The translations under genes were made by a program, and so were the position numbers. DNA of 64,000 nt from Hermatobates lingyangjiaoensis (taxonomy: Eukaryota; Arthropoda; Insecta; Hemiptera; Hermatobatidae). The stretch spans positions 1-64,000 of the forward strand of contig JAPFBL010000316.1 in assembly GCA_026182355.1 (NCBI GenBank), read 5' to 3'. Shown here piece after piece: positions 1 to 10,861 of the stretch (within the stretch, counting starts at the first letter, position 1; each line of letters begins with the position of its first letter). The notes beneath the pieces were generated by a model, which made no database searches, had not been told where the DNA came from, and saw only the letters and a program-made list of their open reading frames with translations.

Positions 1-950
1 TGTAGTATTTATAAATATATTAGGTAGCTATATTATCAATTCGTAGGAGTTATAATTTTTGAGATTAAATTTTTTTTTCTTCATAAACACCTAAAAATTC
101 CATTCATCCAAAACCTTGCCTCTGATCGTTATAAGTCATTTCACAACAACCTTTCCTCTCACCCAAATCCATTTGTACGAATCCTTGCTTCCTCCTCACC
201 TTCCCAGAATCCCCCAAGAAGACTCAAGAGAAAATGGCCCAGGGATCTACTATTACAATAATATACTAAAAAACAAAGTGAGAAGTTGAACCAGTGGGTT
301 TCATTCTTTGCTCATGTGCATCGATGTTATTGCGTAATCTATTACTACATATGCCTGTTACGCATTATATACGTAGTTGTATATTTGTAAATAAAGATGA
401 TAAAAAAAAAAAATTCTTTGATAACTATTTTAACGGAGTTGTTGATGGTATTTTATACTTTATGACTTGTAATTGATATGTGATGTAAAATATTTCACAT
501 TGCTACTGATGGATTTAACTGGCGAAAGGACTATTGCATTAGGTTGCTGGGAAGGGGTTGGGGGATGACAGAGGGGTGGGGTTAAGCCGAGAGTGCTACA
601 AGAAGGCCCATTATACTACGGACAGCCAATTGGATCAGCCCTATCTACTCTCTTATCTCAAATGAACTTTGCTTCCTTTTTAAAGCCCTTCCTCTCAACA
701 CACCCTTTGCAACCCCTAACATATTTACCTTAATGAGCAAAACCCAAGTATATAGTTTAGTTTCACGGTTTTATCCAAAGTAAATATAATCAAACGCTTA
801 ATTACTTTCGTCATATCCATGTACCAAATCTGTGAAATATCCTATGCATTCAATAGAAGCAATAATAGTTAATAAATTGATATGCATATTCCTATGAAAT
901 AATACAAATATACAATTAAAAGAAACGGTCCAGCGGACTTTCTTAAATAA
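1..950. other. AT-rich stretch, nothing recognised
   Basis: No open frame with recognisable protein similarity and no structured repeat was seen. The short open frame near 294-476 ends in low-complexity A-rich sequence and shows no domain. Confidence 0.5.
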
Positions 951-952
951 AA

Positions 953-1076
953 TAAATTCAAAACGAAGGAAACACACAGAAAGACATAACTCACATCGAT
1001 ATTTCGACCACGAAATCGAAATATCAATGCGAGTTATGTCTGTGTGTTTCTGTGTGTTTCCTTCGTTTTGAATTTA
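953..1076. repeat. PLE terminal inverted pair (family A remnant)
   Basis: Two arms of about 55 bp are reverse complements, from a left arm starting AAATTCAAAACGAAGG to a right arm ending CCTTCGTTTTGAATTT. The centre keeps ATTTCGAC and GAAATAT but has lost the CTGATGA box, so this is a collapsed version of the hammerhead-bearing end also seen at 55865-56010. Confidence 0.7.
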
Positions 1077-1341
1077 TAATATAAATATATTAATACACTA
1101 TTAGTATATAATTGAATATATCCTTTATTTTGTTTATTTATTTATTTCAACAATATATAATCAATGAACAAACAAACCACCAAACCGACATTTTAACAAA
1201 ACCACTAATAACATTTAAAAGACGACACAAGGAACTGGAAACAGATAATGAAATAAAAAGTAAAAGGAAAAAACATAGCAATTAAAGAAATAGGGAAAAA
1301 AATTAACTACACACACAACACTGATTACACAATGTAGATGC

Positions 1342-1386
1342 TATATATAGGTAGGTTATAGGAAAACAACATTCACAGTCAGTTAG
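1342..1386 (+). promoter_or_regulatory. possible TATA/Inr core promoter upstream of the 1389 ribozyme motif
   Basis: A TATATATAG box (1342-1350) is followed about 31-37 bp later by TCAGTT (1379-1384), a good arthropod initiator. The ribozyme-like motif begins about 8 nt after the predicted start. TATA-like runs are very common in this DNA, so the pairing may be chance. Confidence 0.3.
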
Positions 1387-1388
1387 GT

Positions 1389-1431
1389 GCTCTTGAAGAT
1401 GGGATCCAGACGGACCCGAAACCGGTCGAGC
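1389..1431 (+). ncRNA. hammerhead-like ribozyme motif
   Basis: Helix I GCTC (1389-1392) pairs with GAGC (1428-1431). The core reads TTGAAGA, with C3 changed to T. Helix II is a GGGATCC arm against GGACCC. GAAA lies at 1418-1421, helix III is ACC/GGT, and the expected cleavage triplet is GTC ending at 1427. An ATG overlaps the core. Known in the family: PLE terminal repeats carry minimalist hammerheads. No PLE ORF is seen next to this one. Confidence 0.6.
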
Positions 1432-2450
1432 TTTTCAGAGACTTTACGAGGTATGACGAAATGTATTATTACTAATTCTAAAATTAATTTCCATTTGTGA
1501 CCCTAATTTTTTTCTGCCATCCCTTTAACTCTCTTATGACTATTCTAGAGTAATCAATCCAAAAAACAGTATTAGTTATTTTATTTGCTTAAAGCATAAT
1601 TAGATTATAGTAACTATTTGAATAACTATTTATGAAGTGTATAGATAAATTAATAAGGCAAATATGAGATCCATATTCATTCCACGTCTCTTTGAGTATA
1701 CGATTTATATAAAAGCGAAAATTAGAATGCTGTTATCAAAGATTTTCATTTATATCAATTCAAAGTGGATTTGTTAAGCAGCCAAGTAATTGCAACTTTA
1801 TTTGCAGACTTCACAGCTTTTTATTGCATTTCATTTAATATAATTAACTATATTTCTCTAAAATGGTCGACTTTTATATTATTCTAATTTCCTTTTTGGT
1901 GTTTGTATAATGCTTTTTTTTTTTACTTTCAGTTCGAATACTTTATTGCATCATCAATATGCCTGACTTGTCAGTAGTGCTTTTAAGCAATAACAGGTAG
2001 ACCCTGCAAGGCAGGCTGCTTAATTATTCCTAACGTGCATCAATGCCATTAAAATACAAGTATCTTAGAGCTAATTACTCTCCTACCTCTGTTTATTTAT
2101 GCATATATTCGCATTAATTGAATAGCTTAATAGAAACGTACTTCAACAATCTTTAGAGAAAGGTTATTTCATGTTTAATGACAATGATAATTAGGTTTTA
2201 ATTTGGATGAACGTGATAAAAGAAAACACTATTTTTCAGATCAGAAAATCAACATTTATATTTTTCGTTGATGTTTAAATTAAAATTATAGACAATTATC
2301 TATAATTTATGAGTAACCTCGTGCTTTTCTTATATTAAACCAAGGTAACTTTATTCTTGCCTTTAGGAAGACTATATTATTTTCTAATTTTGAAATATTT
2401 CTGCGAGATATCTTAGTTATTTCTCTACATCATCCTTTCAATGTATTAGG
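1432..2450. other. AT-rich stretch, nothing recognised
   Basis: No coding signal or repeat shared with the rest of the window was identified. Confidence 0.45.
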
Positions 2451-2550
2451 GACTACTTCTGCCCGATGATAACGACGAATGTTGAAATACCGTTGTGAGT
2501 CTTTTTCGTGTGTGTTTTTATCTGTTTTTCTCTTTCCTGTGTGAACTATA
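2451..2550 (+). repeat. PLE end with degenerate hammerhead-like core
   Basis: Same sequence family as 28271-28405 and 59060-59180 (opposite strand). It has GACTACTTCTGCC, a CGATGAT box (CTGATGA with the T4 position changed), GAAATAC, then GTTGTGAGTC, and ends TTTCCTGTGTGAAC next to a TA run. Confidence 0.6.
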
Positions 2551-2559
2551 TATATAATA

Positions 2560-2945
2560 AGGCTCCATTTTCTATGGCAATAAGAATATTCATTGTGAAT
2601 TCAAGGCAAGCTGAGAACATATTACGAAGGAGGGGAGACAGATAACCCTCCACCCTTCGCACCTTCCCCTAACACTCTCAACAAGGAGCCTAACTATTCT
2701 TCAGTCCCTTCTGAATCACAAACATCTTATGCTTTTCAATATGACCCTTTTGTTTCAATTTTAGCTTTTAATAGTTCTTTATATATTTAAAATGATGACA
2801 TTAATCAGAGTTATAACACTAATTAACTAGATAATATTTTATTTTACATTTGTAGTAATATTTACTATATTAGTGAAACTAAATATGTACCGACACATCT
2901 TTAAAAAACGTGATTATAGTTTTAAACGAAAAACAGTCCGGCAGG
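2560..2945. other. no recognisable feature
   Basis: AT-rich sequence with a mildly GC-rich patch near 2620-2700. Nothing can be assigned. Confidence 0.4.
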
Positions 2946-2949
2946 ACAA

Positions 2950-3130
2950 ATAACAATTAAAATAAGCAGTGACACATAAACAGAAACACAACAAAGACTC
3001 ACTTTTCAATATTTCGACCGTAATGGTAAGCTGAGTCGTCATGAGGACGACCGCCATTACGGTCGAAATATTGAAAAGTGAGTCTTTGTTGTGTTTCTGT
3101 TTATGTGTCACTGCTTATTTTAATTGTTAT
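2950..3130. repeat. 77-bp perfect-looking inverted repeat, PLE family A2
   Basis: The left arm (2950-3026) and right arm (3054-3130) are reverse complements with a 27-nt spacer. Both arms hold the ATTTCGACC/GGTCGAAATAT ribozyme half. The spacer supplies ATGAGGAC, one base away from CTGAGGA, so a full hammerhead-like core can be read on the plus strand at about 3039-3076. It ends in a (TA)n run. Related copies lie at 10200-10400 and 24565-24680. Confidence 0.75.
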
Positions 3131-4780
3131 ATATATATATATATATATTGATAGAAAGGACCAGTCATCCGTTAATTATAGAAGTGACGTTTCAAATTTA
3201 AATGGTATTTAATAGTGTGTGTTAAGTTCAATATTGTACATCGATACAAAATAAGAGATAAGAGAGGGAAACCAAGCGCACTGGAAAAGTTTCTGTGATT
3301 TCATTTCTATGAGTTCATTTTGTGAATATAGTATAGTTTGTGGAACCATTTATTTCAATTAGATTTATATATATGCTTATATATAGTTATCACACCCGAA
3401 GTAATGTTAGTTGCGTTAAAGACGTAAATTGTTTTGTTTACGATTTGTTCTGAAAGCTTATGGACACTATGTGCCATATTGAAATCATATCGAAAATAGG
3501 ACATATTGACAGGATGAGGAGGATAATTTTATTTCAAATTACATTAACTAAAAGAGGCGTTATGAAACATTCTATGATTTCAAGAAATGTTTTTCATTTA
3601 CACTAAACAGTTAAATGCAGAAAATCGAATTTTTAGGGAAAAAACTAACTAAAGCAAGTATATCATAAAGAAAATTAAAAAAAATTTAATAACACCAAAG
3701 GTATCGAACTCTAAAAAATGAAGCCTCAACTTTATATAGCCGATAACCGACTTTATTTGTTGAATTTGTTTATATTACCTTGAAAATTTTGTATTGGAAT
3801 ATAATCAAATAGAATTGCCATTTAATTGTTTAATAAAAATATTTTGTTAATATTTTAATGACTATATATTAAGTTTGATATATATATATATGAAGTTTTA
3901 GTTTGTAAAGCTATAAAATCAAACGTTAATCGATCAAATATTTATGTTTTCCAGCATATGATGGATGGTAGTTTAACAAAAATATTGTAATCAATCTGCA
4001 AATATTGCACCCATTAATAAATATTAAAGTGAGATAATTTTTCGGTATGTTTTTCAGTAATACTTGAGCTCATTATGCTTTTTTAATTCCAATTTACTCA
4101 ATTAACACTAATATACGGATGTATTAATTGAGAAACTACAGTATAAATTGCAACAATCTACAACAAGAATGATTAGCGTGAATATAAAACATACGGCAAC
4201 TAATATTGCGAGCACAAAAGAGATTCTTTAGGGTGGATACCTCTTGGATACTCTAGACAATCTATGTTATGTTATTCAATGGTATGCAAATGACAATACT
4301 TGAGAGCAGTGTTATGTCATATTGTTTTCAGTTTATAGACAATGCTCTTTGAATTGGTAAACGCTGGGTAAAGTAGAAGCGATAAACCTGAATATAAATA
4401 CATCCAATACAGTCCTTATAGATTTACCGAGTAAAAATAAACTAGGTTTCAAACATTATAGAAAGTGTTACTACTGATGAAAATATGAAACTCTTTATTA
4501 TCACTCCACCCTCTGTTTAGTTTTCTATATCCTCCCGAAAATCCACAATCCTTTCTAAATTGTCGACAATATCCTTCCTATAAGACCCATTATTTCCTCT
4601 TTTATTATTTTCTCATTATTTGCCTCACTGAAAGATTTTTCTGTTATGGACTTTTTTCTACAATCTTTTGTAAGACTCCCGTGTAGTGGTTTTTTTTTTT
4701 TTTTTTTTTGGCTAGAACTAATCAAAAACATTATTTTTCATGAATCTCTGACTCTTCTTATTGTTATAGCCACCATAGGC
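3131..4780. other. mostly unassigned AT-rich DNA with one PLE scrap
   Basis: The segment at about 3250-3286 (AAGAGAGGGAAACCAAGCGC) matches the terminal family at 25050 and 36720. The rest shows no coding or repeat signal I can name. A 20-base T run lies near 4690. Confidence 0.45.
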
Positions 4781-4799
4781 GTAAAGTTGTTTTAAACTA

Positions 4800-4950
4800 G
4801 TGCTTCTCAAATAGTGGGATGCCCCCCCCCCCCCGCGGGGGAGCAGTGCGATGTCTGGGGGGCCGCGTGTGACCCTGGGCAACATGCCGTACGACAATAC
4901 CAGTGCAGTATTTGGCAGTAGTGCTCACACTGAGGATTCAATTGGCAATG
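4800..4950. repeat. GC-rich patch resembling a hAT terminus
   Basis: TAGTGCTTCTCAAATAGTGG followed by a C run and CGCGGGGGAGCAGTGCG resembles the ends of some hAT elements. A weak partner (CAAATACACTAG) lies near 5034-5046, but no 8-bp duplication flanks the pair. This is a tentative call. Confidence 0.25.
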
Positions 4951-6210
4951 ATGAAATACCATTTTGATTGATATGTAATATAAAATACATAAATGATCCT
5001 GTTTGGCATAAATTGTTACATTTGAAAATAGTTTCAAATACACTAGAGTAGGAGTCGGCTATTGAGAGTTTAAACCTACGCTATCAATGTAGAAGAGTGG
5101 AAAAGGAACTTTTTTATTTTATTTTGTATTTTATTTCAGCATGTTCCACTGTGTATTACATGCATCATCGTCAAATTGTACGCAATACTTCATTAACATG
5201 ACATTAACATACGCAATACTTTCATTAACACTACAAAATACTTATTTAACTTATTTTACATTCATTCATAATTCAACAATTAATTATCTTTTTCTTAAAT
5301 ATCTATGCTGTACAAAAAAGTTACAAATTCCTTATAATAAACTTTTTTAATTAATCAGGAAGGCCTATCAGGCCACTCCTCTCCACACACCAAGACCTTA
5401 CGTATGAGAGCCAGTCTTTGTGGTTCACTCAAACAGCAATCGTACACCAAGTGTCTGGGAGATTGGGGTGTCTCCGCGTTACATGGGCATGATGGACTAG
5501 GAGCTAGTTTCAACCTGCTAAGGTATTCTAGAAAAGGAACTTATAAACTTCCATTTTAAAGAATATTATCATTCTCCCATTATCACTTTTACAATTCTAG
5601 AAAAAGTAAATAAGGAATTTACTATCATTTTAACAACGCTATTGCACATTATATTTTTCTAGACTTTTGTTTTTAAGAGATGGTATAAAAGAAAAATTGA
5701 ACTAATAACTTTCGTCTGTAGTTTATTATTAATTTTTTGTTGTATTATATATAATCCAATCTACATAGAACAACAAAAGAAATTTATTACAAGTCAATTA
5801 TCTTCATCAAAGTTAGAACAATGATTAATTGAATTTGAATTAGTAATTGAACTGATATTTGAAAATATTTGGTATGAGAAATTGTTCATGTGATTCATAC
5901 ATCTTCATCAAATACCATAATGAAAGAACAAAGTATAATAACATCTATCCCTTTGACGCCATGTGAGCCCTCAAAATGTTAAAACAATTATATAAGTGTA
6001 AAATTCGCATTTCCTACTTATGTACAATTCGTTATTAACTTTTCAGAGGTGTAGGTATTTTTATATCGGGGTAAATACAGCAGAGGGTTTTTTAAAGGTA
6101 TCATCTAACAAATTATGATTCACTTTGAAAGTTCTATAGATATCCTAGAATACTCTAATAATGGTAGTATAATCCTGACATCCAAATTGATTATTGCTAT
6201 TATTATTGCT
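4951..6210. other. no recognisable gene
   Basis: A less AT-rich patch at about 5360-5520 stands out in composition, but I cannot match it to any family. The rest is AT-rich. Confidence 0.4.
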
Positions 6211-6211
6211 A

Positions 6212-6640
6212 CTATAATTATTGATTATTGGGACTAGAGGGCGCTGGACCTTTAAGCTAATTAGAGATGTCCGATTATGGGTTGAGAGAGGCCATGGAGA
6301 GGTCGGGTATTACCGTATACACTGTCTCAGCGGACATGGATACTTCTGCGCATATACAGGCATACATCCGCAAATGCGCAAATACATCCGAGTGCATGTA
6401 TTGCAACATGCACTGAATGCATTGCAGCCTGTACTACTCAACGGAAGATGAATGGAGCACACATTCCTTTCATGCCCAAATGGAACAGCCAGAGAAGAGA
6501 CTAGGTGAAGAGAATCGGAATATTCTCAGAAAATATTATTGACTAGATGATTTTGAGTGCTCAGGTGTATAACATGGTGAATTGGCTGGTCACAAGAATA
6601 CTCACAATCAAAAGGCGATACTTAAATGAGTTGGAATAAG
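6212..6640 (+). pseudogene. C-terminal fragment of a non-LTR retrotransposon ORF2 (R1-like)
   Basis: The translation reads GRWTFKLIRDVRLWVERGHG, then a YYRIHCLSGHGYF segment, and after a stop, MEHTFLSCPNGTARE. A decayed tail in another stretch reads NWLVTRILTIKRRYLNEL. This order (RWT..LI.D...W..R.HGEV, then LSGHG.F..Y, then a Cys/His knuckle of the EHT.F.CP type, then a terminal helix) is the end of ORF2 in R1/TRAS-like non-LTR retrotransposons. The knuckle's first Cys pair is lost and the frame is broken, so it is dead. The reverse transcriptase and endonuclease are absent. Confidence 0.7.
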
Positions 6641-6883
6641 TAATTCTAAAGTAAGGGTGCTTTACCTAAAGAACGCAATGGTCTAGTCTGAGGTAATGTG
6701 GAAAAGAGTTACGGGCTAGTGTCATAGAAGACAAGTCCTTATATTATATTCATTTATCTATTATATGAAAGTCAAACTAATAGTAGTGCTGCATTCGGAT
6801 CAATATAGGGTTATCAAGAGAAATATTAATGGTGAAGCCCTCTAAGTCCAATCAAATTTGTTTCTCAAAAATTGGTTCTTATC

Positions 6884-6885
<2 letters not shown>

Positions 6886-6934
<49 letters not shown>
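6886..6934. repeat. (GT)n microsatellite
   Basis: An uninterrupted GT dinucleotide run of about 24 units. Confidence 0.95.
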
Positions 6935-6939
<5 letters not shown>

Positions 6940-7029
6940 TCGCTTAATAATCATGTTGTGTGAGAGTTTATGTTGTGGGAGTCCAACAATAATGCATAAA
7001 TGCATTTCAACTTCTTACAAAAAATGTAT

Positions 7030-7165
7030 ATATATAACAGATTCAATAATATATCGACCGTTTGATAGAATAGGTGTGTTATCTAATCGGGATTCGGTCA
7101 AATTTTCTAGGTTCAAAAATCAAACTCTCATTGCCAACGTTCAATTCAATCAATGTGAACCGGAC
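7030..7165 (+). repeat. dispersed repeat shared with 32405-32610
   Basis: AGATTCAATAATATATCGAC, the ATCTAATCGGGATTCGGT segment and the TTCAAAAATCAAACTCTC segment recur at 32405-32610, there as an inverted pair. The copy here stops at GCCAACGTT, where the GAAACGT part of a ribozyme would be expected. Confidence 0.65.
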
Positions 7166-7194
7166 AAAACCTTCGTCTAGACTGTCTTGTCTCA

Positions 7195-7325
7195 GTAGCA
7201 GTTTGCTTCTCAACGCGAGTATTTCGCACTCCTTCCTGATGACGACGGAGGTCGAAATATAGAAGTAAGTTCTGTAGTGACTTTCTGTGTTTGTTTCCTA
7301 TGTGTTAAAGTTTTTATTGACCCCA
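7195..7325 (+). repeat. PLE terminal fragment, family A
   Basis: It shares GTAGCAGTTTGCTTCTCAAC and the GCGAGTA..TTCGCACT.CTTCC block with 40745-40880 (opposite strand) and 57280-57430. It carries a hammerhead-like core and ends in GTGTTAAAGTTT. Confidence 0.7.
7232..7265 (+). ncRNA. hammerhead-like ribozyme motif, family A
   Basis: Helix I is CTTC (7232-7235) with GAAG (7262-7265). CTGATGA lies at 7236-7242, one unpaired C follows, helix II is GAC/GTC, and GAAA is at 7254-7257. A one- to two-base helix III (A-TA-T) precedes the predicted cut after 7261. Confidence 0.7.
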
Positions 7326-7635
7326 CGAACCTTTCATTTTATTCGAACTATATATATATATATTACTATATGTTTTCGGTTGTTCATTATTATTGTTATT
7401 ATTACTGTAGCTGGGAATATATACTAATTTATATTTATATATATGAAAGTCATATGGCGTTTCATACTAGATATTTTTTAATAGCATACTTAACATGAAA
7501 AAATAGTTGTAACCATTTGTGTGTCAACGTGTTAATGATTCATTATTTGTGTAATATGTTATACTGTAGTATTTACTAATATTAGGGGATTTCAAGAATA
7601 ACGTTTCCACAGAAGAAATGTTTAATATGAAACAA

Positions 7636-7676
7636 ACAACGCGTTTCGAACACTTAGTGTTCATCTTCAGATTAAT
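7636..7676 (-). ncRNA. hammerhead-like motif, family D
   Basis: On the minus strand, CTGAAGA (7664-7670) is followed by one unpaired T, a GAACAC/GTGTTC helix II and GAAACGC ending at 7641. Helix III is AC/GT around GC. Helix I is weak (T-A, T-A, G-T pairs). Confidence 0.65.
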
Positions 7677-7773
7677 ATCTGCACAATTGAGAGTCGACCT
7701 ATGGAAAGACTTAGGAAAAAAACAGTACATATTTTCTAAATCTTCGCGTAGATCGACTCTCAATAGTGCAGAT

Positions 7774-7815
7774 GTTAACCTGAAGAAGAACACGAAGTAT
7801 TCGAAACGCATTGTT
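7774..7815 (+). ncRNA. hammerhead-like motif, family D
   Basis: CTGAAGA at 7780-7786, a GAACAC/GTATTC helix II, and GAAACGC at 7803-7809. It mirrors the motif at 7636-7676. Confidence 0.6.
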
Positions 7816-7865
7816 AGTTTCATATAATTACTTTTTTGTGTCGATACGTAATTCTTGAATCCCCC

Positions 7866-8569
7866 CGCCAATATGTATTAATGATTAATGAGCAGAAAAA
7901 GATTTGTCTAGAAATTTCTTTCTGCTCAACTATTTAAGAAGTAAATAGATGCTTATAAAAGTATTCTTACAGTTCCTGCTGTTGATCTCATTGGGTGTTA
8001 AGGGGGATTGTGTAGTTTACAACTATTTGTTGCAATTTTCTTTTTATAAATAAAGAAAGTTGGAGTGGTTGGGAAGCGCTAGGGGGGGAGGATTTAGGAA
8101 AAGTAAAGTTGTTTTGGAAGAAGATATAGGAGGGCTGGCTGGTGGAAAAGGCCTAGGCGGTGGAAAGCCTGCCTCAATCCGACCTGATTCACGTTGCCTA
8201 TTCACTTACTGCCGACTGACTCGGTGTGACCCGCCTGAGGCCATTACTCCGCAAAATAAAAATGATATATGCCCCTCCTTCCTTATCCCCCCCCCAATAC
8301 TCCATTTTACTAGTGTCATACTTTAAGCAAAATACTTTGTTTACACACTCTTCTCATTGTGGAAACTTTATAACAGTTGAATTCATTAATTAATGCATAA
8401 TATCGAAATAAAAAAAAATTCCAGTTTTATGAAATTAGGTTTAACTGAGTAAGAAATCATAAAAAAGACAGTGATTTTTTAATTGTCCATACAACAGTTC
8501 AACATGGAAAGAGATAACAAATATGCTCAACTTAATGTTACGATTAATGTTGTAATGTTATAATGAGAC
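7866..8569. other. unassigned; GC-richer block at 8055-8315
   Basis: The block at 8055-8315 is much less AT-rich than its surroundings and is open for 88 codons, but the translation is low-complexity Gly/Lys then Pro-rich and resembles no family. It may be an unrecognised transposon fragment. Confidence 0.35.
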
Positions 8570-8641
8570 AATATTATTTCGTGTTTTCGTAATGTATACA
8601 ATCTAATAATGATCAAACCACAATATGAAATGACAAAAAAG

Positions 8642-8685
8642 AGACTAAGATCTTTCAACCGTAACAAGCGGTCTTCGTCAGAGTC
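8642..8685 (-). ncRNA. hammerhead-like motif, family B
   Basis: Minus strand: helix I GACT/AGTC, CTGACGA (8675-8681), an unpaired A, helix II GACCG/CGGTT, GAAA, then AGATCT as helix III with a two-base loop. Confidence 0.7.
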
Positions 8686-8693
8686 AAAAACCC

Positions 8694-8735
8694 AACTCTG
8701 ATGAAGACTACTTGTTACGGTTGTGAGATCTCAGT
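8694..8735 (+). ncRNA. decayed hammerhead-like motif, family B
   Basis: CTGATGA (8698-8704) is intact, but the second box reads GTGA instead of GAAA, so this copy should be inactive. Confidence 0.5.
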
Positions 8736-8810
8736 CTTTTTTTCCCATTTCATATTTTGGTTTGATCATTGATTGTTATTTCACGTGTTTATGTTAAATC
8801 TTGTAACAAT

Positions 8811-9355
8811 CTATAAGTGGAGATATATTAAATTATATAATATTTATGTTATATTGTATTATAATATATTATAATGTTATAATATATTATATAATGTATT
8901 GTTATAATATATTGTAATAAATAATCATATGATGAAAGTGATATATTTTGATTATATAATTTCTCAACCTGATTGCTTAGTTTAGATGCTCTTCTAGAAG
9001 TCTACATATTCACGTGTTTTTCAAGTTACGATAACTGGTTCATTAATTAGTTTGTACTTTTTGTTCATCCGGCCTAATGTTCTTTCTTTTCATCAAACTA
9101 CAGACAATTTCAACACATTTTCTTTGATACGTGTGGCACACACTCTTTACAGGCTCTTTATAAGCATTCTAAAGGGTAAAGCTATTCTTCAAACAAAGCT
9201 CGCAGGTTGAAATGTAAAGATTTTCACGAATCATTGAATTAAACTATGTTGTAATTTTTTTGTATTTGTTTTTTTGAATTAATTATTTTTCCAAGACTAT
9301 ATCTGGTAGACATAACAAAACGTTTAGAAATAACATTTATATAGACTAGCTTTAT
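8811..9355. other. AT-rich, TA/TTATAA-rich stretch
   Basis: Runs of TATAATATATTATAATG type sequence occur at 8830-8925. No gene is seen. Confidence 0.45.
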
Positions 9356-9357
9356 CT

Positions 9358-9700
9358 ACTGTGGTAGTTCAAATAGAGAACACTCATAATCTAAACATTG
9401 GTATTTTGTGATACCACAAATTAAACATTGTACATTGGGAGTCTTAAATTTTACCTAAGTCAAGTATATTTAGAGTAGCAATCTTGAACGAGTACCTGAT
9501 ATTGTAAAAGGTGGGGCTGTTACGGCTTAACGTCCTAACCAAGGGACGACGTGCTCAGACTTATTCACCTGCCGCGTAAATAAATCGAACAGAAGACCAG
9601 AGTGGGTATTGAAACCCGGATATACCAATCCAGATTCAAGAGCGTTCACTCTCGAATTTCCCACTGGGCAATCTCTTCCCCCCTCCCTCCCACTTCTTAG
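9358..9700 (-). mobile_element. tRNA-derived SINE, diverged copy
   Basis: It aligns along its length with the intact SINEs at 39449 and 51424: GTGGTAGTTC, TTTGTGATACCACA, GGGAGTCTTAAATTTT, GAACGAGTACCTGA, TTAACGTCCTAAC and GGGACGACGTGCTCAGA. The tRNA-like head at the right end is eroded but GAAACCCGGAT remains from the B box. The minus strand is the sense strand. Confidence 0.7.
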
Positions 9701-9778
9701 ACTAGCTTCAATATCTGATATGTACGTCATCAAAAATAAATGTCTCTGGCTTGAGACGCACACCAAGTCTCAAATATA

Positions 9779-9850
9779 GTATATATATATTCAGGTAACT
9801 CATCACAAATGATTGAAGATATGCAGGTGAGTTACCTGAATATTTATATC
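9779..9850. repeat. short inverted repeat beside (TA)n
   Basis: TATTCAGGTAACTCA and TGAGTTACCTGAATA are reverse complements about 40 nt apart. A TAACTCACCTCAAATGATTG segment at 32958 is related, so this is probably a PLE family G end. Confidence 0.6.
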
Positions 9851-9868
9851 ACGTGTTATTGTGTCAAT

Positions 9869-9913
<45 letters not shown>

Positions 9914-9919
<6 letters not shown>

Positions 9920-10067
9920 TATAAATAGGCGGCAGATCCTCTTTTAAACAGGTATCATTAAAATTAACCACAGTCTCGGCATTCACAAACTTAAGACTGA
10001 GAGATTCGATCCTACGAACTAACCTGCTAACAGGGTTCAACTGGAAAAGGAGTTGGCCAAGTGACAT
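9914..10067 (-). pseudogene. PLE ORF N-terminal fragment
   Basis: The minus strand reads MSLGQLLFQL, then RLVRRIESLSLKFVNAE, then FNDTCLKEDLPPIYTN, and runs straight into a (TA)n tract that makes a spurious Ile-Tyr tail. The pattern LGQL..L.....RL.RR.E.LS.K.VNAEAA..FN..CL.EDLLP.YTN recurs more than fifteen times in the window. It matches the conserved start of PLE ORFs (Cys followed by LLPxYT). No reverse transcriptase follows. Confidence 0.75.
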
Positions 10068-10195
10068 GTTAAATTAAAATCGATGACTCATGCTTAGTCA
10101 TTGCTATAAATAGATTAAAAGGATAGTACAGGTTAATATAAAGAGAAGGTCAAAGGTCAATAAAGAACAAGAAACAAGCGGTTGGAATAAAAGAG

Positions 10196-10199
<4 letters not shown>

Positions 10200-10230
<31 letters not shown>

Positions 10231-10400
10231 ATGATAAACGAAAAACGGTTCGGTAGGACAAATAACAATTAAAATAAGCAGTGACACATAAACTAAAATA
10301 CAACAAAGACTCACTTTTCAATATTTCGACCGCCATTACGGTCGAAATATTGAAAAGTGAGTCTTTGTTGTGTTTCAGTTTATGTGTCACTGTATATATA
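10200..10400. repeat. inverted PLE terminal pair, family A2
   Basis: Arms of about 60 bp (AAATAAGCAGTGACACATAA with its mirror) meet almost directly at GACCGCCATTACGGTC. The box-1 segment present in the 2950-3130 copy has been lost between the arms. (TA)n runs flank both sides. Confidence 0.75.
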
Positions 10401-10648
10401 TATATTGCAAGCTTCAGCTATATATAGGGACAGGCACAGCAGAGACAGCAGTTTGAGTTGCAGATACCCTAGGAACATTACAATGAAAGCACAACATTGA
10501 CAGTGTAAAACCCAGTGCAACCTGCAAATTTATGATTACTATGTAGTTTTATCTTTTGTATTGGTAATTTGAAGCTGTTTTGTATTAAGTAGGATATAAT
10601 TTTTATTTTTGTTAGTAACTTTTGTTCAATTACTTTATCTTTCGTTAC

Positions 10649-10684
10649 ACCCTGATGAAGGTCAGTAATGACTGAAACGTTGGA
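10649..10684 (+). ncRNA. hammerhead-like ribozyme motif, solo
   Basis: CTGATGA at 10652-10658, one unpaired A, helix II GGTCA/TGACT around GTAA, then GAAACGTT. Helix I is only CC/GG. It lies outside any inverted pair and is not next to an obvious ORF fragment. Confidence 0.6.
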
Positions 10685-10861
10685 TTTAAATTTTTAAATG
10701 TATGATAACTAAATATTACATGCAATTTACAAGGAAATCTTTTGGTGATTTATTAAAATAGTACCAAATGAATGAAAGTGTGAGATCAGAAAACACGAGA
10801 AGCTAAATCGAAAAATCATCCATAGAAAAATTGGCAAAAAATTTAATTGTGTATGATTATA

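Larger units (their letters stand above)
7585..7865. repeat. inverted PLE terminal pair, family D
   Basis: The outer arms GGATTTCAAGAAT and ATTCTTGAATCC mirror each other. Inner arms carry two facing hammerhead-like motifs, about 100 nt apart, and a further GAGAGTCGACCTA / TAGATCGACTCTC stem. Both strands of the hairpin are partly open, but those frames are products of the palindrome and not genes. Confidence 0.75.
8570..8810. repeat. inverted PLE terminal pair, family B
   Basis: The arms TGATCAAACCACAATATGAA and TTCATATTTTGGTTTGATCA mirror each other around two facing hammerhead-like cores. The same family recurs at 22330, 29470, 32185, 40629, 57535 and 59195. Confidence 0.8.

Noticed and set aside
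1398..1451. First exon of a gene with a TATA promoter (ATG at 1398, GT at 1451)
   Set aside because: The same bases form a hammerhead-like motif with complementary helices, which explains them better; no partner exon is seen.
4800..5046. Complete hAT element
   Set aside because: Ends match only loosely and no 8-bp duplication flanks them.
8060..8326. 88-codon GC-rich frame
   Set aside because: Low-complexity translation with no recognisable motif and no splice or start context.
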